From: Apricaphanius iberus
Lineage: Eukaryota > Chordata > Actinopteri > Cyprinodontiformes > Aphaniidae
Direction of reading: 5' to 3'
Assembly: GCA_028564705.1 (NCBI GenBank)
Contig: JAPXFQ010000804.1
Location: 1,736,001-1,800,000, forward strand
Length of the DNA: 64,000 bases
Shown here: piece by piece, positions 49,136 through 63,000 of the stretch
Layout of the letters: every line of letters begins with the position of its first letter
Position numbering within the stretch: position 1 is the stretch's first letter
Notes under the pieces: model-generated
Databases searched by the model: none
The model's input: the letters and a program-made list of their open reading frames with translations, nothing else
Told to the model about the DNA's origin: nothing
Position numbers and translations under genes: made by a program

Positions 49136-49179
49136 GCCTGCTGCAGTGGTGACAGTGAAGGTCAGTAGTGTGGGTGTGT

Positions 49180-49205
49180 CTCAGGCCTCCTAGCTGAGGC
49201 CTGAG
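49180..49205. other. 10-bp hairpin
   Basis: CTCAGGCCTC (49180-49189), loop CTAGCT, GAGGCCTGAG (49196-49205). The loop itself begins with palindromic CTAG. It lies just downstream of the (GT)n tract. Confidence 0.8.
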
Positions 49206-49984
49206 GCTATGGAGCCATCACTGTCACATCTCTGCGTTGCCGCTGTGCACTGCTGGCCCTGCAGTATGGCGGCGCAAAGCTCTGACTCACAATTACACTC
49301 ACAACCCTTTGGCTCAGGCACACATACAAAAACATAGTGTTAAGACAGGACATATCTAACCCACCTCAGGAGACCAAGCACATGTAGATTCCTGAATACA
49401 CAAAGTGGGATGCCAGATGGGTGTACAGAGTGCATGTTCAGTTTGAAGAGAATTTAATTGAGCTTCAACACACAGATACATATGAAACAACCCATTACAC
49501 ATATCTAAGATTGAAAGCACAATGCACAACCTTTTCTCCAACATGTAAACTTTTTAACCTTGTTCACACTCTTGAAAGCACTAGAGGAGATAATTAATCT
49601 AACAGTCCATTCAAAGTCTTTGCTGTATCATCCCAGCCTTGCTCTCTGTCATATTTAAAAAATATGCACAAAGCTCATCTGAAAGCACAATAAAGAAGAC
49701 TTACAGCTGAACACAAGCTTGAAAGTCTTCAGATACCTTTAAGTTGCCACAAGACCTTTTTTAGTAAACTACATAAAATACATAAAACTCAGTTTAGATG
49801 TAGTTTATCACCTTTAAAACATGTCATGCTCAGTTTTTTCCACTTTAGTTTTTCCTAAAACACATTTTCATGAACACATTCCTTTAATGACATCAGATAA
49901 TGTCATTGAAGGTCAGATGAAGGTGTTTTGAGGATGTCCCCCAGCCTGAACCAGTTGAAGCTGAATTGTGACAATTCCTGTTGT

Positions 49985-50335
49985 CACTGGGTCATTTCCT
50001 GTTGTTACTCGTTAGGTCCTTGGAGTTGTTTGATGTTCAGACTCTCTTTGATTGATCTACTTTTCTCTGTGTTGCTACAACATTGACTTCCAGTTGGTGT
50101 ATGGTACGTTTTCGGAACCCTTTGTGTTTCACACGGTTTTTCTTAGTGTGGTAAGGTCTCGCTAGCTCGTACGTTTAGCTTCATAGCAGCTATGGCTTCT
50201 TCCCTCCCGTCTACTTCTCCTTCTTCTCTCTCTGTGGCTCCTCTTGCCTGTTCTCTGCGTCAGATGTTTACACAGCCAACAAGGACAGAACCACCAACAG
50301 AACCCATGCAGCTGGATTCTCAGGTGATGGTACGT
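49985..50335 (+). mobile_element. 5'-end fragment of a related LINE (ORF1 start, internally deleted)
   Basis: This stretch matches the 5' UTR and ORF1 start of the intact LINE. The ATG at 50192 opens MASSLPSTSPSSLSVAPLA then CSLRQMF, parallel to [20 protein letters not shown] then CSLCQMF. After QMF the sequence jumps to the segment matching intact ORF1 around residues 74-90 (aacaaggacagaacc), so about 40 codons are deleted. The second zinc-ribbon-like cysteine is Arg here. Similarity ends near 50335 with no RT, 3' UTR or tail. A 5'-only remnant is unusual, because LINE copies normally lose their 5' ends. Confidence 0.7.
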
Positions 50336-51301
50336 ATGAAGCATAGTTGCTTACACACTGAACTCGATAGACACGACCAGAGAGTCCAGTTTACATGTAA
50401 CGTCAATGGAGGAGCGTGATTAATTGCGACTTGAGATCCCGCGACATGTTAGAAGCAGATTTGCTTTGCGAAAAAGTTTTCTGCCTGATTTACTTGACCA
50501 AGTAGTGCGGCTGATGCGTTTCAGGCGCGACACTATACTCACATATTTTTTAAGAAGTAATTAAATTCTTAAGAGGAGTATTCTGTACATCTGCAGCAAA
50601 ATGTTTAAACCCTGTGTGCAAAAAGACAAAACCACATCGACGTGATTTGTGAAGTCGATTGATATGGACTGAAATAGAAAGATTTTAATCATAACAAAAA
50701 ATACAGAGGGATCAAGCAAAGTTTAAATTCAAATTGTGGTCTGGCCATTAAACTGACTTACAAATCCCAAAAAATGTTTAGTGCTCAACTGCATCAGCCG
50801 CAACCTCTGCTAAATGAGATCACCAGACTGACGATTAATGACCCCATTCATACCATTTCACCCCAGCATGCACCTGCAGTTTTTCTTAACTGGTGGCTTG
50901 GACCCAAAAGTGACCCTAACAGGTGATAGAATATTGTGGTTTTAATAGGATTTTTTTTTTTTTATATTCAGTAAGTGGATACTCAGCTAAAGCTATATAT
51001 TTTGAGTCTTGCTGAAAGTTATTCCCAGGAGCTTGGCTTCATTATTTAATATCTGTGCATAAAAAGACAGTTGTATATGTTATGAAAAGGCTAAAATGAT
51101 TTGGTTGTTATCAAAATGCAACTTAGAGTAAAAGGAAATAACTCTCTCTCAGGCATTACTGCCCACTGGTGTTTTTCACTTTTTCATTTAACATGTAATG
51201 TATGTGTGTGTTTGCATACTGTGATATTCTATTCAGCAACCTCAGATTCAAAATGCTTTTTTTTCATTTGATGAATTTTAGAGATTTCAAAATGTGTGGA
51301 T
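50336..51301. other. No gene recognised
   Basis: Starts with about 190 bp of GC-richer sequence after the LINE fragment (50336-50530) that may belong to the same mosaic repeat; the rest is AT-rich. Confidence 0.45.
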
Positions 51302-51376
51302 GCCCAACAAGGAATCAAACCCAGGACCTTCTAGCTGTGAAGTGAGCTACGCTACCAGCTGCGCCACCGTGCTCCC
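51302..51376 (-). mobile_element. tRNA-derived SINE head
   Basis: On the minus strand GAGCACGGTGGCGCAGCTGG TAGC (A-box-like) is followed by AAGGTCCTGGGTTTGATTCC (B box). This is the tRNA-like head of fish SINEs of the GGCACGGTGGCGCAG type, which often end in an RTE/Rex3 tail. Acceptor-stem pairing is lost, so it is not a functional tRNA, and no matching tail follows. Confidence 0.6.
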
Positions 51377-51453
51377 CCAAAACCAGGAATATGAATAAAA
51401 CGAAGGAGGGTTTAAGTTCTGAAGTGAACACTTTAATCCTTGATGTTTCCTTT

Positions 51454-52483
51454 AGATAGTGTTTTAGTCAAGACTGCACCACCCAAGACGAACATATTAC
51501 TGAGACCAGAGAGTACTGAGACTGAGACAAAGACAAGGCTAAGACATTTGCCTGCAAACCTAAAAGAAGATGCCTCACTCTTTAACACAAACCAACACAC
51601 AGCAGGAGGGCCATTACAGTTATATAGTTACATCTACCAAGAAGGTAATGTTTTTGAACCTGTTGTTCTGTCTTTTTCTGTTAGCAACATAACTCTAAAA
51701 GCTACAGATGAATTTAAAAGAAACTTTTTTAGGAAACGTCTGACATGGAACTAGGAAGCACTGATTAAATATTGGCACTGATCCGACATGAATCATGTAA
51801 CCACCCACCGACAAGCGGTGCTAACCTCCACTCTTTTCCTGTGTCAGAGAGCTTATAAGCAACTCCACTAACGCAGCAGCCACACTACAGTTGGAGTATA
51901 TGCACCATAAATTTCTCTGGCATGCACAAATCTTGCCTCTGCTGGAAGAGCATAGGGACAGCACAAACACATACTGTCTCATTAAAAACATTTAATTGGA
52001 AAAGTACCAAGAGATAGAATTACATAACAAGATTGGTATGGCGGGGGGAATGAATGGCCCTGGCGTAGGTCTGTGCTATCTAAGTGCTTTTCTAGTTACT
52101 GTTATGTCAGTGTGCTGGTCCCGAGTCGACTTGATATGGAAATACCCATAGAGAAGGTGTACGGACCATTAAGTGTTTTTCACATTGGACTGAGAAGGAG
52201 AACCGACTGGCAGAAATTTAAACTGTCGCCTATGGCAGCTGACAGCTGCATATCAGGAAAATCATTACACTGTCATTGATTTTAAGTTTATTAGCTGTTT
52301 TTGAGCAGATCTTTTTTTCACTTTTATCAGTAAGACACGGATAAGGAGCCAAACTGCAATCGTCTCAACCAAAAATTCAGGAGACTGAGACAAGACTGAG
52401 TAAAAATGCCCTTCATACCAAGAAGAGACCAAGAACCTAAAACAATCACTTTAAGACTGATGTTGAGTACTAAAACACTATCT
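51454..52483. mobile_element. Non-autonomous TIR element, about 1.03 kb
   Basis: AGATAGTGTTTTAGT (51454-51468) and its exact complement ACTAAAACACTATCT (52469-52483). Inside both ends lie similar purine-rich GAGACTGAGACAAGAC-type repeats (51510-51545 plus sense, and 52380-52440). A fish repeat family with GACCAAGACCGAGACC-type termini is known. The 104-codon frame at 51440 lies across the left terminus and is considered spurious. No clear target duplication was seen. Confidence 0.65.
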
Positions 52484-55400
52484 TTACCCTTGCCATCCAC
52501 AGGAATATCAAACAGGGCTTGAGTAATATCAAACATTGTTAAACCCTGGGCCAAACACATAAAGTTAAAACACCCTGTAGGCCAAATAAAACTCAAAGGC
52601 TTTAGAACTCATGTAGACTTCTGTCAAAAGTTGCTTGTAAACCCATCAGATCAGCTTCAGTTATTGTCTTTTGTAAGGTCATTAACACACATAATTGCAA
52701 AGTAGAATTGGCAGCGATCTTTTTTGTGTTGTTGAAAAATCATGCAGTGAAAATGTATTTATTAGTCAACCATTTTTTACTATACATTTGTTACTGGAAA
52801 AAAAATGTCCATGTGAGAAACATACACAGTGTACAATAAACTGAGTATTTCCAACTGGTAATGAGGCAGGAATGAAAAGCAAGCCGCCATATAGGGCGAC
52901 TTTCTGTTTCACCAGTTTTCTCACAGAAATACAGGGCATTTTTCTGTGCTTCTCTTCAAAACAGAAACATACGCAACCTCTGTCCATATTGTCGCCCCTA
53001 AATGGATTTATATTACAGTAAAAGCCTCAGTGTCACTCTTTTACAGTAAGCCATCTCTTCATTGGCCTCTTTATGGCCCACTGCATGGCACATAAAAATA
53101 AGAGCACATTGCATAATTACTGCCTGATTAACTGGTTTATATTTTATGTGGTTAGCGAGTCTGCAGAAAGCCTTGAGATCATTTGGCTGGATTTTAGGAG
53201 ACATGTGTCTTACTATGCTGTCCTCAGGCTGATGTACCGACCTCAGATAATTTATGAGTACATGTGTGTGTTTTTGCCTACATGCGAGTTGTCTTGAATC
53301 TAAAGGAAGCAGATATTGCTCAACTTTGGAAGGAGGTGAGTATTTATTTCATTCATCTGAGTCACAGTTTATTTTGCTTCCCGCCCCCTCCTCTTTTTCC
53401 TCCCTCCATCCAGGCCTCCCTCAGCCCTTAACAGCAGCAGGTTTGCATTGGGATTAGAGGTGTAATTAAATTCAATAAATAGGCGAAGGTGAAGAAATAA
53501 ATCAAGCAGAAACTGATGAACAATGGGATATTAAATGCCACTGAGCCGTGCAAACAAATATTTCAATAGAACTCTCAACGGAGGGCACTTGGGGCCTTCT
53601 GCAAGCCTTGGAAACTTTCAAAACTGAAAGTCAGTTGTGAATGCTATTACTGTGTTTCACTCCATTGTCCTCTCTGACATCATAACACAGCCCATAATGA
53701 GGAAATAAATAACAATTTCAAGGATATATATTGTAGGAGATGGCAGGCTATGTTTCTAGCCCTCTGTCGCCGGCATACCTCATCACGCTTCTGCATCATC
53801 GCCTATTCAAAGGCCAGTCAGTCCTTTATTAATGACTACAGAAGAAGCAATTAATGCTGCATGATACATAAACTACAGCTGTGGAAATCTGAATAAAGTC
53901 TGATTAGGTTTTAAAGAGGAAATAAGAAATACTGCTGGTGCATATTAAAACTACCACTGTCAAGAGCAGAGGGGTCACCAGGGGCACAGCTCTTTTTCAC
54001 CAGACTTTTCTGAATAGGTATCCGAACAGGTCGAATACATGCCAGAGGAACCATGCTCCTGTTCAGTTTGAAGCAGTGTGAGTCAAAGGTGCTTTACTCA
54101 CTGATTAGCATGCTTTACCTCTTTAGCACCATTATGCCCTTCTGGGCTTGAACAAGTACTTAGAGTCCCCAGAATGGGAAAGAGGTCCGGGTTTAAAGCC
54201 ACAACTCAAGCGATCAGGTGTAAGGTGGTTGAATTTATGTTTCCCAACAACAGCAACTTCAGGCTTTCAGCTTATTTATATACCTGTAGAACATGGCTTC
54301 CTGAATGTGCAGGGGGAGCTTTTTTGTGTGGGTTTGTGCTTCTTGTGTCATTTAAATTGAATCCTGCTTTCCCTTTCTAAATTAAAATCATAAGGTGTTA
54401 AATGCGCTCCTCCTGCCTGAGTCTTTTGGAAATGGATCACTAGGATCCATTTGGTTCTTTTCAAAAGGAATTAATTTAGTCTAGTCTGACAGGGGGCTGA
54501 GACGAAAGCAGACTTTTTAGCTAATTAAAACAAGAAAATACCTCTAAAACCATGTCCGATAACAGTCATACTAAAAATTAAATATTTGATTATCCTTTGA
54601 GTACAGTAAATTTGACTGTCAGTAAATCTTACCTTTCTAAAGTAATTTGAGGATTTCTGTCCGTAAAAGCATAAATGCAGCAGAAAATATTTGTTTGTGT
54701 GCTAAAGAAATGCTGCGATAAATTAAGTAAATTCAGCCAGCAATATTTTTGATTCTAATACTTTGAAAAAATTATCTATGTGGTTACATCCTTAAAAGCC
54801 TTTAAAATGAAGCTATTTTCAGATTGGAGTTTTTTTCTAGAAAAGAGAAGTCCACCTTGGTCGTATCTATGAATAGCCATTAGCTTCAATTTCGAGAATT
54901 TTTCCAAAATAGAGTGTTATCTCCCATGAGTATGGTGTTAGCAGTTTATAATCTTTCAACAGAACCTTTCTTCAAAAAATTATCTTCAATTACTGGGAAA
55001 AACACCTTTCAGTTCTCCTGCAACATCTCACTCATTTCTTTCCCCTTCCTCTCCCTCTCCTCCTTTCTGTTTTGTCCTCCCTTGTCATCTTTTGAACAGC
55101 TGCACAGCCTTTATTATGTTTCCCTCTCTCTCTGCCTGTCTGGCCTTTTACTCTAATCCTCCTATGGCCTTTCACATGCACAATATTTCCCCCTGAGCCC
55201 CCGTTCCCTTGACAGGCTTTCACATAGAGTATTAGATTAGGCTTAGCTCCTTTCATTTATTATTTTATTTTGTCAACACTATTGTCTCTGAAACTTTTCG
55301 CAATCCAAATGTCCAACTAAAGAAAAAAGGAAGTGACTGAACTGTTTTCCAGCAGCAAAATTGTGCCTCTTGTGCTCTTTATTGCTGTCATTTTTTAGGG

Positions 55401-58400
55401 TTATTTTTTGGCAGTGAACATGGCAGCAACAGCAGAGTGTTTTCAAAACAGGCTGTCTAATGGCTTTGTTTTTTCCCTATCATTTCGTGGTAAATAGGAT
55501 GCACAGAGGGAAATTGGATAAGCTGTCACCCATTAAGACACCCGACAGCACCTCTGCCTAATTGTAGTAAAGAAGACCCTGTAATTCAGGGCCAATACAT
55601 GGTGCCATTTTAATGCTCTTGTAAAACTGACCTGAGCGCTGGCCCTCTATGGGATGAGCTGCATGACAGAATAAGGGATCTCTATAAATATTTCTAATAT
55701 TGAGTCAATGCTGAACTCTGTGCCTGTTCTTTGCCCCCCAGCCTTTATCTATGAGCAAACCTGTGGCTGCCCTTGCATCTCTTTCCCCATCTTCCTACCC
55801 TCCCTAGTGAGCAGGCCCAATCAGGAATCAATAGCCATGTCACAAGGAGCCAACACTGCTTTGACACCAGTGGTTACGACAAAAAAAGTCTATTATACGG
55901 AAGTTATCTCCATTACCACTGAGCGGCTTTGTGCCGAGACACCACAGAGCAGAGGATGGCAGGCCGACGCGAGCCGCCGTTGTGAGAAAGGTGGGTGTGA
56001 CAGGCTGTGAAGGTGTAATTCAGAGCAACATCTCTGATTAGCCTGCATCTTTCCTTGGGGATTTGTTGTGTGTGCCAGGCAGAAAACCGACAGCAATGAT
56101 TCACATACTCCAAATCGGGTAGATAGTGGGCCTACCACCTGAAGATGCTTTGCTGATATACCAACACCTCGTGTATGCAGTGTATAGCCTCATGCTTGCT
56201 GTTTTGATGAGAGATTTTTATTTATTTAACTAGTATCATGCATGACAGAAAATGTTTTAAACCTACGCAAAACTTCTTTATCCCTAAAAAGTTTCAAAAC
56301 GGTTGGGATAGTTGTTTGTGCTGGTGGTAGCATATCGGGACCCTAGGTGTTGAGCATGGAAGCAGTAGAGGCAGCTAATCAATTATGTTTAGCCCAAGCA
56401 AATTTTCATGGATTGGTTCTCACAGATTTAAAGCAGGACTGTCCATAATAAAGGTTTGGCCTTATTCATGGCCAGAACATGCTGGCAGGTCCCCAAGTAC
56501 ATGCAACATTATTTGTGGCATCGTTACTATGCCTGACTAAGCAGCTGATATGAACCAGCCAACGGATTGTTTAAAATCTTTCTTGTCAAACTGTGATACG
56601 AATCGTGTAGTATTTTAGTAATGTGGTCTGAAGGGGACCAGTTACAAGCCTATTTGAAGAGTTCAGAAACTACAGCAGCATTGGAAATGCCTAAAAAAAA
56701 AATCTGTTAACTGTGGCTCAATCCACTCATGTTCAAATGTTCATGCAAGTCTTAGATAGCATTGACTTATTCCTGTAGGAAGAGGGTTTTAGGGAAAATG
56801 ATGTTAATACTTTTATTGGTGATGTTTAACTATACAGAATGCAGTTGTTCTCTCTAGTATCAATAAACAGGGGCACCTAAGGGGCAGGAACTATCAATCA
56901 ATGTGACCCTACAAATTGGCTTCACCTTGCCCCAGTAACCTTGATCGTTCAAGGCATCAGTCACCATTTAATTACTGAAATGTTATGTGCAGGGCGAGTC
57001 ATGTGAATCTATCTATTCCCAAAGGACAGGACTCTACTCAGTGGTTTCCCCATGATGCCTCTAGCTTCCTTTATGACACTCATTTGCCTGATTAGCAAAA
57101 CAAATGCCGCCTCACTCTCTTCTCGAATCACACATCCGTGGACCTTCGATCTCTGCTCCCAGCGTGTGCAGCCTGTGTTCACACAAACACAAATGCTGTA
57201 TAAATAATTTCTTGTGCGGTGCCTCAGAATGAACAATGCACATGGCGAAAATTATCAGCTGTAAAACTGCTCATAAATCAGAGGAAGGATTGATTCACCG
57301 AACAATAGTATTAATCACTGGGTTTTTCAAAGGTACTGTACAAATAATGCAAACTGTTTATCTTAATTTAATATCTGGGCACTGAATACATTCTACAAGC
57401 TCTACACTTTTCAGTGTATAATTAAGTAAAAAATGCTTTGTTTTGTTTTATTTTAGCCTTTTGTGTATGCAGCAAGCATACAGTAAGTATGCAAATAAAC
57501 ATTAAGACCCTCCTGTTATTGGAGAATGAAGATCTATTTATTTTAAACAAAATTCGGACACTGTGCTACAGTGGTAATGAAGGTAGTAGTTCTCCGTGAG
57601 TTGAGATTGCTTCTGCGGAGCTTCATTTTACAACCTTGTGTTGAATACACTCTTCTGGCAACTCCTCTTGAATGTTTCATCACAGAGCAGATCCCTGGGG
57701 TTCATACAACCCGCTCATCACACACAAACACACACACAACCTCACTATGAGGAACCTTCACGTCACGCATGTGGAGGATATGAGAGTCAACTGGATGCCA
57801 TTTCATCTGCTAGGGGAGCGATTTGATTGCATATTCAATGCGTTGGGATGCGAACATGATAGAATGTCAAGACAGGCAGCTATGGTAGCTGTAGTCGCAG
57901 TGGTGTGTCGGGAAAGCTTTTAGTGGTGTCAAATCATCCCTTGTGGATGAAAGCTCCAAACATAGCTTTCACACTAGCTACACATACATAGTAAAAACAG
58001 AGTAGTATTATACATTAACACCAACTCCAGTGCAGTTTTAAACATTTTTGGCCTAATTTGTTTTTTTCCTCATTAATCTTAGTCATGTCAGGGAACTACC
58101 AAGCTAGCATAAATGTAAGCTCATATAAAACCTCAGTAAAACTTTTACGAAAAGCCATGTAGAAACTGTATATCGAGAGGCAAGGTGATGCAAGGTGACT
58201 AATTGGAGAAACTGTGATTGGTGTATGTCAGTGGAAAAGCTGAGTGTTTTTTGTTGTTTTTTTACTCAGTAGTCAGCATCTGTCTTTTCAAACATCTGGA
58301 TAAGACAGAAAGGGAATGAAGCAGCTGGAGCACGATCTTTGAGAAAATGCATGTTGGAGTATAAAACCAAATGGGAGAAAAACAGCTTTGTGTGTTTCAG

Positions 58401-59994
58401 CAGTAAATACTCCCTAAAAGCTGGTTTGTATGATGTTTAGAATAGAATATATACCATACAAGTCTATATTTTTGCTTCCTAAGTAGACATGGAGGGGCAA
58501 AAGATGTACATAGAAATCTCTTGGTTACCAGAATGAGCTTATTCTACACTTGGCCTGTCCAAACTGATGACTAGGCAATCAGAAAATAATAATACAAATG
58601 ATTTTCAGGTCAGTGAACATGCCATCCCAACATCAGTCATCAGTGTTGAAGTTGTTGGTGAGAGATAAAAAATACTGTTAGCTATTTTTCAGTAACAGAA
58701 AGGTTTTTTGTTTTTTTTTAAGTCAAATTAAGCAGGTTTAGCAAGCTTCTAGAAAGCAAAGCATTTTTCTACTACAGTTTTAAACTGGACACTTTTAAAC
58801 AGGGGTTGATACTCCAGTAAATAACTGGAAGAGTTAACATATTTAGAGAATGGTTGCTCTGTTATATCCTCTTAAGGGCTACTATTTGCTCTATTATGGA
58901 TTATATTAGATTAAGAAATTATGACAGTCTTTTGAAAATATCTGTCTTGGGTAAGGGTCATCTTACTGTAAGGAATACAGGGAATGCAAACGAAGACTAA
59001 TGTTCAATAAAGCTAGATACACACACTCATGTCACATGCTAGTGATTGTTTATGATGGAAAGGCTCCAATAGTTACAGTGAATAACTGATCTATCAATTT
59101 AATGTGTACAGATACTACAGAGATTGCCCCTTTTAAATATTTGTACACAGCAGTTATTTTTTAATTGGATTTTAGAAGAACTTTACAAAATATTTAACAG
59201 TGATGCCCTTTTACATTTTCATGTGGTAAAAATCTAAGCAAAAAGGGTCAGTGTATGTTATGGCTGTCCGGTAAAGGAATCAAGAACATGTGGATTTATT
59301 GGTTTTTGCTGAGTTTTATCGGTAAAGCTTAATCTGTCCTAGAATCAAGAGGATTACACTACAACTGTACATTTTCAGTGATGTAGTGAGGGAGGCAGCT
59401 CTGTAAGCTATGGCTGTTGTTGTTTTATTACACCATAAACATTTTATTGCTGAGAATTAAATTGATCTCAAAGAGAAATCTTCTTAAAGAGAAAATGTCC
59501 ATTAGGCTTTCAAAATCTGATCAGAAAGTTACTACAGACCAATGTGTATGAACAGAATTTATTTTCTTGTGACAAACATGGGTTTATTTGCCTAGAGATT
59601 CTAGACAGAGACAAAACTTTGACAGAATATAAATGCTCTTAGTAATAGTAATACTGTATGCATGGCAAGTTATTGCACATCTTCGAAGTTTTAAAACTGC
59701 TATTAATTCCACGCAAGATAGGCTAGGAGGGCTGCCATGAGAACGAAGATGTCAGTAGATTTCTTTTTGTTAAAAAAAATAAAGAAATACCCTTAAAATT
59801 CACTGAAAAAGAATGCGCTGAAATAAGATTTTAGATCACAATGCTTTTAACTGGTTTGAGAATCAGCATTACACATACCTGAACTACTTCTCTCCTAAAA
59901 ACTCAGATGCCACAATTAGACCTTAAAAGGTTGGTTAATAATCCTTAAATCATTGCTTATAAATATTATTTTAACTTTATTTTGATATAGCTGG
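52484..59994. other. No gene recognised; several candidate conserved blocks
   Basis: Notably repeat-poor. Complex sequence blocks at 53540-53930, 55530-55710, 55890-56140 and 57020-57310 lack frames with protein features and could be regulatory DNA. The remainder is AT-rich. Confidence 0.45.
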
Positions 59995-60022
59995 GATGAA
60001 CTGGTGACCCGTCCAGGGTGCA
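59995..60022 (+). repeat. Minimal RTE-tail relic
   Basis: GATGAACTGGTGACCCGTCC AGGGTGCA differs at four positions from GATGGACTGGCGACCTGTCC AGGGTGTA at 14383. Only about 27 bp remain and there is no (GATG)n tail. Confidence 0.4.
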
Positions 60023-63000
60023 ATATAGACACCATGCAACCATAAACAGATATTATAAAAGGGGGGATTTGGTAGGCAAATGTATACACTGTATATACAG
60101 TAAAACATATCCAGATATGTCAGGGCCCCAATAAAGGAGAAGAAAAAGAATAAAGACAAATCATCTGATCCCTCAAACATAAGCACACAATACGGTCTAG
60201 AGCATTCAGCTTTTAATTAACGTTAGCCATATCAGCGTGAAGTAATTTGAAATTGTCTTTGGGAGTTCAGAAAGAAAGAGTGGGAGACAGAGACTTTAAA
60301 CCATTAAGCTTAGCTGATAAACCAGTCTCACCGGTGGAGTCCCTATCTCTTGCTCTAATTTGATCTCCTTCATTTTGTGTTTTGCTTCTTTTTTTAGAAA
60401 CGCATGGTACTTCCCTTCCCTCCCTCCTTCCTCCCCCCCTTTATCCCTTTGATCCAGCCCCCTTTTCTTTCCAGACTTCTATTCCTTCAAGCTCCATCTT
60501 TTATTTCAGCCTCATTCGTGTTTTTTTCCTTCATGTTCTTTACTTCTTCTTGCTCTCAGCTTTTCTCTTGCTTTTATCTCCACTTCATACAGAATAACTG
60601 TGCAGCCTTGCTGAGTATAATGAGGCTGTTCCTCTACAACTTCAAACTTTAGCTTCGCCCATTTGCCAGGATTCTGAAACAATCCCGGGACAAATATTTT
60701 GACATTCAGACACAGGAGGAAAGAGAGCACAATGCATCCACATGTCTGAATTCATATTTTATTAATCAAAACAAAAATAGTTTATGATACAAAGTAAAAC
60801 TATCAAAACAATGTAATGCAAAAGATTTCCATCAACTGATAATGCATATTTTCTTAAATTAGGAATTGTAATAGTCCCTTTGTTTATAATTGTGGCAAAC
60901 CAATATAAATTAGTGCAAATGAAATCCAATACTGTAAGGCTGACTATAATTAAAGTCAAGAACCTGCTCTATATGTTATATTGTTAACAACTTAGCGAGG
61001 CGGCAATTGGCCATTGTCATGGATCAGGGTAAATTGGCCAGAGCAGGTTTTTGCGCAGATACATGCTAGTGCCCCTGTAATCATAATTGCCAGGAACAAC
61101 ACAGCCATGGTACTGCATATCACAATGCCACATACCACTCACAATAAACTTGATTATTATCATAATTTTAAAAGGTATAACACATTTGACTTTAGTGCCT
61201 ATATCTGTCATCACTGTTGCTTTGGCTCCATTTTAATGAGCTGGGTACTGAGACTCTGACTGCTCAAAGACTATACTAATGACTTCATGGGAATTTTACA
61301 AAAGAATCAGTCTTTCTTAAGTAACTTTATAACCATCTTGAGTGTTAACATTTTTACTACAACTGTGATTGATTTAAAAAAGAATGACTTGTCTGTTGTA
61401 GGAAAATACTGGTAATAGTGGTATGAAAAGATAGCAGGATGATTGGGTGAGGAGGTGGGAAAAGGAGGGTCAGTGATGAGTCTGGAGCCACCCTGAGCAG
61501 TAATGAGAAAGCAGTAAAAATGAGATGGCATTGTGTTGTACTTTAAGGTAGTTCATCTTTAAAATGAATAGTCCCTGAAGGGGCTAGTAGTTAATGCCAT
61601 TTATTAATAGACAGACAGGGCCAGCAGTTTGGCTGTGGCCCTTTGAGAGCCTTTAGTTAGGATAGAGAGAGAAAGAGTGAGTGGCTACAATACAAAGCTC
61701 TTGGAGAGTGGAAGGTGTGTGTGTGTAGGGGGGGGGGGGGTGCTGAAAGAGAAAATAAGGGACGAAAAAGATGGATAGTGACTGGGCATAGCTTCCTAAC
61801 TGACTGCAAGGAGGATACAGTATATAGAGGTGTTAAAATGTTGAAAAAAGACAATATGAACTGACTTTTGTTTTTCTTTTTTTTTATATTGTGACCTTTC
61901 TGTAGTCAGGTCATTGGGCCTAGGAGAAAAATGTATTAGCATGTTTCATGTTCCATATTTTAAAACGCATTATTGCAACATGCTACACATAGTACAGTCA
62001 TCACATTTAATCTTAAATGCTGTATTCAGTTCAATATGTATTGAAATGACCAATAACAATTAACTTTCTGTTGTTGATTAACACCAGGAAAAACACCATC
62101 GTGTTGTCTATACTGCTACATGATTAAATGCATACCCACAGAACATACTGTATACTCTACCTAACATTGAAGTTGTTGCCTTTTCATCTGATTATATTTA
62201 AATGAACCTTCCTTCAATTAGCAAAAGCTGGTACCCTCAGTTAAAAGGGTTCATTGTTAGCTCTTTAAGCTAACAATAAATGGACCCAATAATCACTAGC
62301 TTCCAAACAAGCAGTGATACCTTAAAAGTACCACAAACACTGAATTATTGTATAATGGGATGTTTTGCTTGACTGTAGATCAAGATCTGTTAAAAAGCTG
62401 ACAAGTTGCACAACACTTACAAAATGTGACAGCCAGCTCAACAAACCATGAGATGGTGCAAATGGCATTACTTGTAAATATATAACTTGCCATGTTTAAT
62501 TTGAGAAAACACTCCCCCTTTAAAGCCCATATTTGATGCAAGTAAGCTCTGGGAAAAATAGGTACTTCAGTAGTTATGCTGCTATAAATGTTAGATTTGT
62601 CCCTCTTTGGAAAACCAATTCATTTCTCCACCGAAGAAGAGCTGACCAAAAAAAAGGATGTTGCTCAATAACTTTAGTACATCACTTTAGATGAGTGGAA
62701 ACATAAAGCAATCGATGTATTTACATTGTTTGTAGTAAATATGCATACATTGTGTAACAAAGGCTGTTTTTATGAATAGAAATGAGAGCAGTCTATATGT
62801 CCATCAGATTTGAAAGTAGAAACAGAAAAAAAGCCCAAGTCTGGTCCTAAAGCTACGGTGACCTGGCCCACTAATGAACAAACAGACATTACCTCCCAGT
62901 TAGCCCGCTTTGTGCCCCACCATTTGTCATAAAGTGGGGGAGAGCTGTCACAGGAGTGCTGAGTGCTGCGGGACCCAACAGAGGAGGAAGCCGCACAGCA

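Larger units (their letters stand above)
47291..49984. other. No gene recognised
   Basis: CA/GT microsatellites, hairpin at 49180, otherwise AT-rich unique sequence. No coding signal. Confidence 0.5.

Noticed and set aside
51302..51376. Functional tRNA gene
   Set aside because: A and B boxes are present but the acceptor stem does not pair; matches a SINE head instead.
51440..51754. 104-codon plus-strand frame
   Set aside because: It starts outside and runs across the terminus of a TIR element and translates GAGAC-type repeats; no domain.
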